From Desulfovibrio sp. UCD-KL4C (GTDB taxonomy: Bacteria; Desulfobacterota; Desulfovibrionia; Desulfovibrionales; Desulfovibrionaceae): a stretch of 64,000 nt of DNA. The position numbers and the translations under genes were made by a program. Below the pieces are notes generated by a model. The model was given only the letters and a program-made list of their open reading frames with translations. It was not told the origin of the DNA and did no database searches. The DNA lies in assembly GCF_006210265.1 (NCBI RefSeq), contig NZ_VCNC01000001.1, positions 940,843 to 1,004,842 of the forward strand, in the 5' to 3' direction. This document shows positions 54,945 to 64,000 of the stretch, piece by piece (position 1 is the stretch's first letter; each line of letters begins with the position of its first letter).

Positions 54945-57900
54945 ATGAGTCTGGACGAATTGTTCACTATGCGTAGAACATCCGGAGCAGGTGACGCTGG
55001 GCGTGGCCTCAAAGGAATTCAGATTTCCATTGCTTCGCCCGAAAAGATCAGAGAATGGTCATTCGGTGAAGTTAAGAAGCCCGAGACAATTAACTATAGA
55101 ACTTTTAAGCCAGAAAGAGACGGTCTCTTTTGTGCTAAAATTTTCGGACCAGTTAAGGACTACGAGTGTAACTGCGGTAAGTATAAACGCATGAAGCATC
55201 GCGGCATTGTCTGCGAAAAATGTGGCGTTGAAGTTATTGCTTCCAAGGTTAGACGTGAACGTATGGGGCATATTGAACTTGCAGCCCCTGTTGCTCATAT
55301 CTGGTTCCTTAAAACACTTCCTTCCAAGATCGGCACGCTTTTAGATATAACAATGGCTGACCTTGAGAAAGTTCTGTATTTTGATTCATATATAGTTCTT
55401 GAGCCTGGCGAAACACCTCTTAAGGCGCATCAGATTATTTCTGAAGATCAGTATTTTCAAGTAATAGATCATTATGGTGAAGATTCCATCACAGTAGGTA
55501 TGGGAGCTGAAACAATCAAAGGTCTGCTTGCAGAAATTGATATGCTTGCTCTCCGTACTGAGTTGCGCGAAGAATCATTGACTACACGTTCTCAGACTAA
55601 GAAAAAGAAAATCACTAAACGGCTTAAGATCGTTGAAGCTTTTCTTGAATCTGGAAACAATTGTCAGTGGATGATAATGGATGTAATTCCTGTCATACCA
55701 CCTGAACTTCGTCCTCTTGTTCCACTTGACGGTGGACGTTTCGCGACTTCTGATCTTAATGATTTGTATCGTCGTGTTATTAATAGAAACAATCGTCTTA
55801 AGCGACTGATTGAGCTCGGAGCACCTGATATTATCATCCGCAATGAAAAAAGGATGCTTCAGGAATCTGTTGATGCTCTCTTTGATAACGGACGTCGTGG
55901 TCGTGCAATTACCGGAACTAATGGTCGCCCTCTAAAATCATTATCAGATATGATTAAAGGTAAACAGGGGCGTTTCCGTCAGAACCTTCTCGGTAAACGT
56001 GTCGACTATTCAGGACGTTCAGTTATCGTTGTTGGACCTTATCTTAAGCTCCATCAGTGCGGCTTGCCTAAGAAAATGGCTTTGGAACTTTTCAAACCAT
56101 TTATTTATGCTGAGCTTGAACGCAGGGAGATTGCTACTACCATTAAAAGCGCAAAGAAGATGGTTGAGCGTGAAGATTTAGTTGTATGGGATATCCTTGA
56201 CGATGTTGTTCGTGAATATCCTATTATGCTAAACCGTGCTCCTACTTTGCATAGACTTGGTATTCAGTCATTTGAACCGATTCTGATTGAAGGTAAAGCT
56301 ATTCAGCTTCATCCACTTGTATGTTCTGCATACAATGCTGACTTTGATGGTGACCAGATGGCTGTTCACGTACCACTTTCAGTTGAAGCACAGATTGAGT
56401 GTCGAGTTTTGATGATGTCATCAAACAACATTCTTTCCCCTGCAAACGGTCAGCCGATTATCAATCCAAGTCAGGATATCGTTCTCGGGCTGTATCATCT
56501 GACCGTTGATCGCTCATTTGCTAAAGGTGAGGGCATGATCTTTGCTGGTCCATGGGAAGTTATAACAGCCCTTGATGCCGGAGTTGTAAGCCTTCATGCT
56601 CGTGTTAAAGTAAGAATTGATGGCAAAATAGTCGATACTACTTGTGGTCGTATTATTGTTGGTGAACTTGTTCCTGAAGGCATGAGCTATGATCAGGTCA
56701 ACATGGTTATGACCAAGAAAAATATTGCACGCCTTGTATCCGATGCATATCGCACCTCAGGAAGCAAAGCGACAGTCATTCTTTGTGATAAATTAAAAGA
56801 TCTTGGGTATGAGTATGCAACAAGAGCCGCTATTACTATCGGCTTAAAAGACTTGACTATTCCTCAGAAGAAAGCTGGTCTTCTTGAAGCTGCTTATGCT
56901 GAAGTTGAAAATATTGAAGCTCAGTACCGCGAAGGTATCATTACCCGTACTGAAAAGTACAACAAAGTAGTCGATGTTTGGACGAAAGTTACTAATGATG
57001 TTTCAACAGAAATGACTCTTGAAATGTCTGCTGATATTCTGACTGATCCAGTGACTGGGAAACAGGAGTCTAACTCTAGTTTTAACCCAGTCTTTATGAT
57101 GGCTCATTCAGGTGCTAGAGGTAACCAGGACCAGATGAGACAGCTTGCCGGTATGCGTGGTCTTATGGCCAAACCTTCTGGGGAAATTATTGAAACTCCG
57201 ATCACATCTTCATTCCGTGAAGGTCTATCGGTTCTTCAGTACTTTATTTCTACTCACGGTGCTCGTAAAGGTCTCGCGGATACAGCTCTTAAAACTGCGA
57301 ACTCCGGTTATCTTACTCGTCGTCTTGTTGATGTTGTTCAGGATGTTACTGTTGCTGAGAATGATTGTAGAACAGTTGATGGTCTTGAACTTACTCATTA
57401 TATTAAAGGCGGTGAGATCAAAGAGCGTCTCTCCGAAAAAGTACTTGGTCGCGTGACTATCCATCCCGTAATCAAGGAAGGAACTGATGAAATTTTAGTT
57501 CCTGCAGATACTTTAATTGACGAACGTTATGCGAAACTTATTGACGAAAACGGCATCAACTCGCTGATAGTCCGTTCACCTCTTACTTGTAGAAGTAAAC
57601 ATGGTGTATGCGCCATGTGTTACGGTCGTGACCTCGCAAGAGGACATATCGTAAACGTTGGTGAAACAGTCGGTATTATTGCAGCTCAGTCAATCGGTGA
57701 GCCTGGAACTCAGCTCACAATGCGTACCTTCCATATTGGTGGTACTGCTAGCCGTGAAATTGAACAGTCATCTTTAGAAGCACAGCATAACGGTATAATT
57801 GTACTTAACCGTATGCGTTCTGTCCGCAATGCCGAAGGGCATCAAATGGTCCTTGGTAAGAGTTGCCAGGTTGCAGTTGTGGATGAGCAGGGTAGAGAGC

Positions 57901-59102
57901 GTGAAAAATACGTTCTGCCTCTTGGTGCTAAACTTTACGTGGAAGACGGGCAGTCGGTTTCTCATAATACGGTCTTGGCCGAATGGGATCCACTTGCAGA
58001 ACCGTTTATCACAGATGTTGCAGGTACGGTTAAATTTACCGACTTAGTTGAAGGTAAAACATTCCAAGAACGAGTCGATGAAGCTACTAACAGAGCTACA
58101 TATACAATCACGGAATATCGTACTACAAACTTCAAACCGTCAATGTCCATTTGCGGAGAAGACGGAGAGCCTTTGACTCGTCCAGAGTCAACCTTGAAGG
58201 CTACTTATCCTCTGCCGGTAGGTGCTATTTTGATGGTAAAAGACGGTGACACTGTTACCGCCGGTGAAGTTATCGCACGTAAACTTCGCGAAACTTCGAA
58301 GACTAAAGATATTGTTGGTGGTCTTCCTCGTGTTGCGGAGCTCTTTGAAGTGCGCAAACCAAAGGAACTTGGAATCATTACGGAGATTGATGGTGTGGTC
58401 TCCTACGGACCAGAATCCAAAGGCAAGCGCAAAATTATTGTTACCCCTGAAGTCGGAGTTACCAAGGAATACTTGGTTCCAAAGGGTCGTCATATTACTG
58501 CTCAGGAAGGAGACTTCGTTGAAGCTGGCGATTTGATGACTGAAGGACTTCCAGAACTTCATGACATCTTGAAAGTTAAGGGCGAAAAATATCTCGCACG
58601 TTTCTTGGTGGAAGAAATTCAGGATGTGTACCGCTTCCAGGGTGTTGGAATTAACGATAAGCATATCGAAGTTATTGTCCGTCAGATGCTCAAGAAAGTT
58701 TCCGTCGTTGATCCCGGCGAAACTCATTTCCTTGTTGCAGAACAGGTGGATAAACAGCGGTTCATGGAGAAAAATGAGGAAGCTATCAGAAACGGGCTTA
58801 AGCCTGCAACTGCACAGACTCATGTTCTCGGAATTACTCAAGCTTCACTTTCAACAGCGTCATTTATTTCTGCTGCATCATTCCAGGAAACGACTAAGGT
58901 TCTTACCGAGTCATCCCTGCGCGGCAAGAAAGACTATCTGCGCGGCTTGAAAGAGAATGTTATCGTCGGTCGCTTGATCCCTGCCGGAACAGGCTTCCGC
59001 AGATATGCACAAACTGCAGTGATCGTTCCGGATCAGACAGAACGTGCAGATAAGTTTCTTGAGGAATTGGAAGAAGAGCCGTTGCTCATTAATGAAAGAT
59101 AA
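54945..59102 (+). CDS. rpoC: DNA-directed RNA polymerase subunit beta'
   Basis: The 1385-residue protein has the N-terminal zinc ribbon ([19 protein letters not shown]), the catalytic magnesium loop [12 protein letters not shown] near residue 464, and the second zinc site ([13 protein letters not shown]). It forms the active site of RNA polymerase with rpoB. AAAGGGG precedes the ATG. Confidence 0.98.
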   Translation: MSLDELFTMRRTSGAGDAGRGLKGIQISIASPEKIREWSFGEVKKPETINYRTFKPERDGLFCAKIFGPVKDYECNCGKYKRMKHRGIVCEKCGVEVIASKVRRERMGHIELAAPVAHIWFLKTLPSKIGTLLDITMADLEKVLYFDSYIVLEPGETPLKAHQIISEDQYFQVIDHYGEDSITVGMGAETIKGLLAEIDMLALRTELREESLTTRSQTKKKKITKRLKIVEAFLESGNNCQWMIMDVIPVIPPELRPLVPLDGGRFATSDLNDLYRRVINRNNRLKRLIELGAPDIIIRNEKRMLQESVDALFDNGRRGRAITGTNGRPLKSLSDMIKGKQGRFRQNLLGKRVDYSGRSVIVVGPYLKLHQCGLPKKMALELFKPFIYAELERREIATTIKSAKKMVEREDLVVWDILDDVVREYPIMLNRAPTLHRLGIQSFEPILIEGKAIQLHPLVCSAYNADFDGDQMAVHVPLSVEAQIECRVLMMSSNNILSPANGQPIINPSQDIVLGLYHLTVDRSFAKGEGMIFAGPWEVITALDAGVVSLHARVKVRIDGKIVDTTCGRIIVGELVPEGMSYDQVNMVMTKKNIARLVSDAYRTSGSKATVILCDKLKDLGYEYATRAAITIGLKDLTIPQKKAGLLEAAYAEVENIEAQYREGIITRTEKYNKVVDVWTKVTNDVSTEMTLEMSADILTDPVTGKQESNSSFNPVFMMAHSGARGNQDQMRQLAGMRGLMAKPSGEIIETPITSSFREGLSVLQYFISTHGARKGLADTALKTANSGYLTRRLVDVVQDVTVAENDCRTVDGLELTHYIKGGEIKERLSEKVLGRVTIHPVIKEGTDEILVPADTLIDERYAKLIDENGINSLIVRSPLTCRSKHGVCAMCYGRDLARGHIVNVGETVGIIAAQSIGEPGTQLTMRTFHIGGTASREIEQSSLEAQHNGIIVLNRMRSVRNAEGHQMVLGKSCQVAVVDEQGREREKYVLPLGAKLYVEDGQSVSHNTVLAEWDPLAEPFITDVAGTVKFTDLVEGKTFQERVDEATNRATYTITEYRTTNFKPSMSICGEDGEPLTRPESTLKATYPLPVGAILMVKDGDTVTAGEVIARKLRETSKTKDIVGGLPRVAELFEVRKPKELGIITEIDGVVSYGPESKGKRKIIVTPEVGVTKEYLVPKGRHITAQEGDFVEAGDLMTEGLPELHDILKVKGEKYLARFLVEEIQDVYRFQGVGINDKHIEVIVRQMLKKVSVVDPGETHFLVAEQVDKQRFMEKNEEAIRNGLKPATAQTHVLGITQASLSTASFISAASFQETTKVLTESSLRGKKDYLRGLKENVIVGRLIPAGTGFRRYAQTAVIVPDQTERADKFLEELEEEPLLINER

Positions 59103-59192
59103 TGCTCGCGCCAGTACGCAGTTAAACATAATTTTAAAACAGGTCGTTGCAGCCTGATTTTATCTTGATTCACATTTAGACTTGATTTGTTC

Positions 59193-59220
59193 TTGACAAA
59201 TCTCGAAAATTTAGTCTAAC
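59193..59220 (+). promoter_or_regulatory. Promoter of the str operon
   Basis: TTGACA (59193-59198), 16 bases, then TCTAAC, 41 bases before the rpsL ATG. Confidence 0.5.
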
Positions 59221-59260
59221 TGCGTCGGTCTTTGCATAACGAAATAAATTTGGAGGGTTC

Positions 59261-60126
<866 letters not shown>

Positions 60127-60138
60127 TCGGAGTCTATT

Positions 60139-62208
60139 GTGTCTAAATTACTCTCAAGTGATAAACAGCGTAATATAGGTATTATGGCCCACATTGATGC
60201 GGGTAAAACTACTACTACTGAACGTATATTATATTACACTGGTGTTTCACATAAAATAGGCGAAGTTCATGACGGCGAAGCCACCATGGACTGGATGGTT
60301 CAGGAACAGGAACGCGGTATCACTATTACTAGTGCTGCTACTACTTGTTTCTGGAAAGAACACCGTATAAATATTATTGATACTCCCGGTCATGTTGACT
60401 TCACAATGGAAGTTGAACGTGCTCTGCGTGTACTTGATGGAGCCGTTGCAGTATTTGATGCTGTTGCAGGTGTAGAACCTCAGTCTGAAACCGTTTGGCG
60501 CCAGGCTGACAGATACAATGTTCCACGTATCGCTTTTATCAATAAAATGGACCGTACCGGTGCAGACTTCTTCCGCTGTGTAGAAATGCTGCGTGATCGT
60601 TTAGGTGCTAAGGCAATACCTTTACAGATCCCTATCGGAAGCGAAGATGCGTATCTTGGATCAGTTTGTCTTATTACTGGTAAAGCTTACTTGTATCATG
60701 ATGATACCATGGGTAAGGATTACAGTATTGAAGATATTCCGGCAGATTTAGTTGAAAAATACGAATCAATGCGTCTGGAAATGATCGAAGCTATTGCAGA
60801 AGAAAATGAAGAACTTCTTGATAAGTACCTCGGTGGTGAAGAACTTTCCCCTGAAGAAATTATCAAAGGTATTCGTACAGCAACAATTGCTCTGAAAATA
60901 TGTCCTGTTCTTTGCGGTACCGCATTTAAGAACAAAGGCGTACAGCCTTTGCTTGATGCTGTTATTGATTATCTTCCTTCTCCGCTTGATATACCTGCAA
61001 TGGTCGGTATTGATCCTGATACTGGTGAAAATATTGAATGTCCTTGTGATGTTAATAAGCCACTCGCGGCTCTTTCATTCAAGTTGATGACTGACCCCTT
61101 TGTCGGTCACTTAACATTCCTTCGTCTTTACTCCGGTAAAATTGTCAGTGGTGATACTTTCATCAACGCTGCCAACGGTAAGAAAGAGCGTATTGGTCGT
61201 CTTCTTAAAATGCATGCTAATAAGCGTGAAGAAATTAAAGAAGCGTATGCAGGGGATATCGTCGCTGCTGTTGGTCTAAAGACTATGGCTACTGGTGATA
61301 CTCTTGCTGAACAGAAGAAAGCTGTAGTTCTCGAATCACTTGATATCCCTGAACCGGTTATCGAAGTTGCTATCGAACCTAAAACCAAGGCAGATAGAGA
61401 CCTTCTCAGTGCTGGTCTTGCTAAGCTTGCAAAAGAAGATCCTTCTTTCCGCGTCCAGGGTGACGAAGAAACAGGGCAGACTCTTATTGCAGGTATGGGT
61501 GAACTGCATCTCGAAATCATCGTTGATAGACTCCTTCGTGAGTTCAACGTTAATGCTAACGTAGGTGCTCCTAGAGTTTCCTATCGTGAAAGTATTACTA
61601 AGAGTGTAGAATCCAATCTCAAATACGCTAAGCAGTCAGGTGGACGTGGTCAGTATGGACATGTTGTCGTCACCATTGAGCCAAATACTGAAAACGAATT
61701 TGATTTCATTGACGAAATTAAGGGTGGAGTTATTCCTAAGGAATACATTCCTTCAATTGGACGCGGTATTCATGACGCTATGAAGAACGGTGTAATTGCA
61801 GGATTCCCTCTTGTAGATATTAAAGCTACTTTGACCTTCGGTTCTTATCATGACGTTGACTCCTCTGAACAGGCTTTCTACATTGCCGGTTCTATGGCGC
61901 TCAAAGATGCTGTTAAGAAAGCTGGTCCACAATTGCTTGAACCAATCATGGCTGTTGAAGTTGTTACCCCTGAAGATTACCTTGGTGATGTCATGGGTGA
62001 CCTTAACGGTCGTCGTGGTAAGGTTAGCAACATGGAAGCCCGTGCTAATGCGCAGGTCATTAAATGTGATGTTCCTCTTAGCGAAATGTTCGGTTATGCA
62101 ACTGACCTTCGTTCTAAGACTCAGGGACGTGCAACATTCTCCATGCAGTTCGACCATTACGAACCAGTTCCAGCAAGTATTGCAGAAGAGTTGATCAATA
62201 AAAGTTAA
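60139..62208 (+). CDS. fusA: Elongation factor G
   Basis: The 689-residue translocase has [48 protein letters not shown] and the C-terminal domains IV-V ([26 protein letters not shown]). It starts at GTG 60139. A terminator follows the gene, and no tuf gene lies between it and rpsJ. Confidence 0.98.
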   Translation: MSKLLSSDKQRNIGIMAHIDAGKTTTTERILYYTGVSHKIGEVHDGEATMDWMVQEQERGITITSAATTCFWKEHRINIIDTPGHVDFTMEVERALRVLDGAVAVFDAVAGVEPQSETVWRQADRYNVPRIAFINKMDRTGADFFRCVEMLRDRLGAKAIPLQIPIGSEDAYLGSVCLITGKAYLYHDDTMGKDYSIEDIPADLVEKYESMRLEMIEAIAEENEELLDKYLGGEELSPEEIIKGIRTATIALKICPVLCGTAFKNKGVQPLLDAVIDYLPSPLDIPAMVGIDPDTGENIECPCDVNKPLAALSFKLMTDPFVGHLTFLRLYSGKIVSGDTFINAANGKKERIGRLLKMHANKREEIKEAYAGDIVAAVGLKTMATGDTLAEQKKAVVLESLDIPEPVIEVAIEPKTKADRDLLSAGLAKLAKEDPSFRVQGDEETGQTLIAGMGELHLEIIVDRLLREFNVNANVGAPRVSYRESITKSVESNLKYAKQSGGRGQYGHVVVTIEPNTENEFDFIDEIKGGVIPKEYIPSIGRGIHDAMKNGVIAGFPLVDIKATLTFGSYHDVDSSEQAFYIAGSMALKDAVKKAGPQLLEPIMAVEVVTPEDYLGDVMGDLNGRRGKVSNMEARANAQVIKCDVPLSEMFGYATDLRSKTQGRATFSMQFDHYEPVPASIAEELINKS

Positions 62209-62265
62209 GATTAAATTTAACTTTATCTTAGATTTTACTTGACAGCGACAGCTGAAAAGCAGTAA

Positions 62266-62305
62266 GCCTCCCGAACCCACAGTGTTTGGGAGGCTCTTTT
62301 TTTTT
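62266..62305 (+). terminator. Rho-independent terminator after fusA
   Basis: GCCTCCCGAAC with GTTTGGGAGGC (one G-T pair) is followed by a long T-run. It separates the str and S10 clusters. Confidence 0.9.
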
Positions 62306-62449
62306 ACGGGAGTCGCCCCGTGAAACCACAGAGATAAGGTATAAGGTCCGGCATGCTGGCTGGACGACCATACCAGGCAATAAGAGGAACCTCACAGCCT
62401 TTTAGCCGTTGCAAGCTAGCCGTCTCTGAATCTATTCAGGAGTATTATT
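62306..62449 (+). promoter_or_regulatory. Leader of the S10 operon
   Basis: About 140 bases rich in short complementary segments (CATGCTGGC, AACCTCACAG, GCAAGCTAGC) precede rpsJ. In many bacteria this leader is the L4 control site, but I see no sequence I can match with confidence. Only weak promoter-like boxes are present. Confidence 0.35.
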
Positions 62450-62767
62450 ATGGTTTCTATGACTAATGATCGAATTCGTATCAAGCTCAAGGCTTACGAT
62501 TACCGTATCCTTGATAAAGCTGTAACTGAGATTGTGGATACTGCCCGCAATACCGGCGCAGCTATCGCAGGTCCCATTCCATTGCCTACACAGATTCATC
62601 GCACAACCGTGCAGAAATCTGTGCACGTAGACAAAAAGTCTCGTGAGCAGTTTGAAATGCGGATCCACAAGCGCCTGCTTGATATCCTTGAACCCACCCA
62701 GCAGACAGTTGACGCACTTGGCAAGCTTAGCCTTCCAGCAGGCGTTGACGTCGAAATTAAGCTATAG
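62450..62767 (+). CDS. rpsJ: 30S ribosomal protein S10
   Basis: The 105-residue protein has [18 protein letters not shown], the loop IPLPTQIHR and [21 protein letters not shown] 62450 lies 7 bases after AGGAG. Its stop shares its G with a run of ten G. Confidence 0.97.
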   Translation: MVSMTNDRIRIKLKAYDYRILDKAVTEIVDTARNTGAAIAGPIPLPTQIHRTTVQKSVHVDKKSREQFEMRIHKRLLDILEPTQQTVDALGKLSLPAGVDVEIKL

Positions 62768-62776
62768 GGGGGGGGG
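62767..62776 (+). repeat. Homopolymer of ten G before rplC
   Basis: Ten consecutive G span the last base of the rpsJ stop and the rplC ribosome-binding site, ending 4 bases before the rplC ATG. Confidence 0.9.
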
Positions 62777-62780
62777 CAAC

Positions 62781-63413
62781 ATGGCAAAAACTATCGGATT
62801 ACTCGGTAAAAAATTGGGCATGACCCGCGTGTTCTCTGACGATGGTAGCATTGTACCAGTCACAGTACTCGAAATTGGTCCATGTCCTGTCATTCAGGTT
62901 AAGACTGAAGAGAAGGAAGGCTACAACGCCATCCAGATCGGCTATGACTCACTGCCTGAGCGTAAGGTGAATAAACCTTCTAAAGGTCATCAGGAAAAAG
63001 CTGGTAAAGGCTATTTTCGTCACCTTCGTGAATTCCCGCTTGAGTCTGTAGCTGATTATGAACTTGGCCAGGAGATCTCTGTTGATATCTTTGCTGCTGG
63101 TGAGAAGGTTAAAGTAACCGGAACATCTAAAGGTAAAGGTTTTCAGGGTGTAATGAAGCGCTGGAACTTTAAAGGAATGAAAGCATCTCATGGTGCTGAA
63201 AAAGTTCACCGTTCACCTGGTTCAATCGGCCACGCTACTTTCCCTGGTAAAGTCTTTAAGGGTAAAAAAATGCCCGGTCAGATGGGTAACGAGCGCGTCA
63301 CTGTTTCCAACATTGAAATCGTAGACGTTCGCACCGAGGAAAACGTTCTCGTGGTTAAGGGACAAGTTCCTGGACCTAAGAACGGATTGGTGATGATCCG
63401 CAAGACCAGCTAG
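62781..63413 (+). CDS. rplC: 50S ribosomal protein L3
   Basis: The protein of about 210 residues begins [20 protein letters not shown] and carries the G-rich loop ([19 protein letters not shown]), which reaches towards the peptidyl-transferase centre. ATG 62781 is used; the longer frame overlaps rpsJ out of frame and is rejected. Confidence 0.97.
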   Translation: MAKTIGLLGKKLGMTRVFSDDGSIVPVTVLEIGPCPVIQVKTEEKEGYNAIQIGYDSLPERKVNKPSKGHQEKAGKGYFRHLREFPLESVADYELGQEISVDIFAAGEKVKVTGTSKGKGFQGVMKRWNFKGMKASHGAEKVHRSPGSIGHATFPGKVFKGKKMPGQMGNERVTVSNIEIVDVRTEENVLVVKGQVPGPKNGLVMIRKTS

Positions 63414-63424
63414 AGGGAAAAAAC

Positions 63425-64000
63425 ATGGCTACCATTACTATATACGATCAAACGAAAAAGGAAGTAGGGAGCATGGATCTTGCTCCGGAAGTTTTTGAAG
63501 TTCCGGTCAAACCCGAAATCCTGAACCTTGTTGTCCGCGCACAGCTCGCTGCAAAGCGTAGCGGTACACATGCCACGAAGACTCGTGCCATGAAGCGCGG
63601 CGGCGGCGCCAAACCTTGGCGTCAGAAAGGAACAGGACGTGCACGTGCCGGTTCCTCACGTTCTCCGCTTTGGCGGGGAGGTGGTGTGACTTTCGGTCCA
63701 CAGCCCAGAGACTACTCCTTCAAGGTTAATAAAAAGGTCCGTCGTCTTGCTCTCAAGATGGCTCTTACTTCAAGACTCAGCGAAGAACAGCTGATGATTG
63801 TGAAGAATATCGACCTTCCCGAGATTAAAACTAAGCTTTTCGCTCAGGTTGCAGAAACTCTCGGACTTTACAAAGCCTTGATTATTGTCAAGGATGCTGA
63901 TAATAAACTCCTCCTTTCTGCGAGGAATATCCCAGGCATTAAAATGATCTCTGCTGACCAGATAAATGTTTATGACATTTTGCGTCACCATCAGGTTGTT
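63425..64000 (+). CDS. rplD: 50S ribosomal protein L4, 3' end outside window
   Basis: The open frame from ATG 63425 runs to the window edge (192 codons) and shows RSGTHATKTRAMKRGGGAKPWRQKGTGRARAG and FGPQPRDYSFKVNKKVRRLAL. L4 lines the peptide tunnel and often autoregulates the S10 operon. Only the 3' end is missing. Confidence 0.97.
   Translation, partial: MATITIYDQTKKEVGSMDLAPEVFEVPVKPEILNLVVRAQLAAKRSGTHATKTRAMKRGGGAKPWRQKGTGRARAGSSRSPLWRGGGVTFGPQPRDYSFKVNKKVRRLALKMALTSRLSEEQLMIVKNIDLPEIKTKLFAQVAETLGLYKALIIVKDADNKLLLSARNIPGIKMISADQINVYDILRHHQVV

Noticed and set aside
62643-62780. rplC start at 62643
   Set aside because: It overlaps rpsJ out of frame; ATG 62781 follows the G-rich ribosome site and gives MAKTIGLLG.

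Overview
The window looks like chromosome from a low-GC Desulfovibrio/Maridesulfovibrio-type member of the Desulfobacterota (Deltaproteobacteria). The reasons are a D-lactate-dehydrogenase-like FAD/Fe-S protein, a SulP sulfate permease, a TauE/SafE-family transporter, a CysQ phosphatase, hydrogenase maturation genes (hypF, hypD, hypE), polar-flagellum genes with sigma-54-type promoters, and many response regulators and CheV proteins. This placement rests on gene content and protein style, not on a database search. I see no insertion sequence, prophage or CRISPR array.

Region by region. Positions 1-5400 hold the 5' part of a large FAD/Fe-S oxidoreductase gene, a class V aminotransferase and a carboxymuconolactone-decarboxylase-like protein. 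Positions 5371-12730 form one co-directional block: a TetR regulator behind a strong promoter with a palindromic operator, a SulP-STAS permease, a degenerate nucleotide-kinase/REC protein, a membrane histidine kinase, a single-domain receiver, a histidine-kinase-like protein without a recognisable ATP-binding domain, and a last response regulator, closed by a strong terminator. This block is the best candidate for an undescribed system: a permease linked to a multi-component phosphorelay. Positions 12800-18911 (minus strand) hold a TauE/SafE transporter, a membrane protein with a long lysine-rich tail, a DUF362 protein and HypF, apparently one operon.

Positions 19098-25140 hold a tandem ABC ATPase, a lipoprotein, CysQ, an E1-like ThiF protein, an AT-rich island with a small orphan gene, and a REC-PP2C phosphatase. 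Positions 25215-31247 (minus strand) carry flgB-flgC-fliE-fliF-fliG-fliH-fliI. A sigma-54-type promoter lies in front of flgB, and a second, near-perfect one drives a divergent TPR gene. Then follow a stand-alone IMP cyclohydrolase, hflX (with a start-codon problem), infA, a cold-shock protein, a hypothetical gene, two cheV paralogues, a lone receiver, hypD-hypE, a degenerate EAL protein, a ClC channel and a tRNA-dihydrouridine synthase.

From 45302 to the end is the gene-expression core: tRNA-Thr, tRNA-Tyr, tRNA-Gly, tRNA-Thr, tuf, rpmG, tRNA-Trp, secE, nusG, rplK, rplA, rplJ, rplL, rpoB, rpoC, rpsL, rpsG, fusA, and the start of the S10 operon (rpsJ, rplC, partial rplD). Several true starts lie inside the longest open frames; I moved these using Shine-Dalgarno position and family N-termini.
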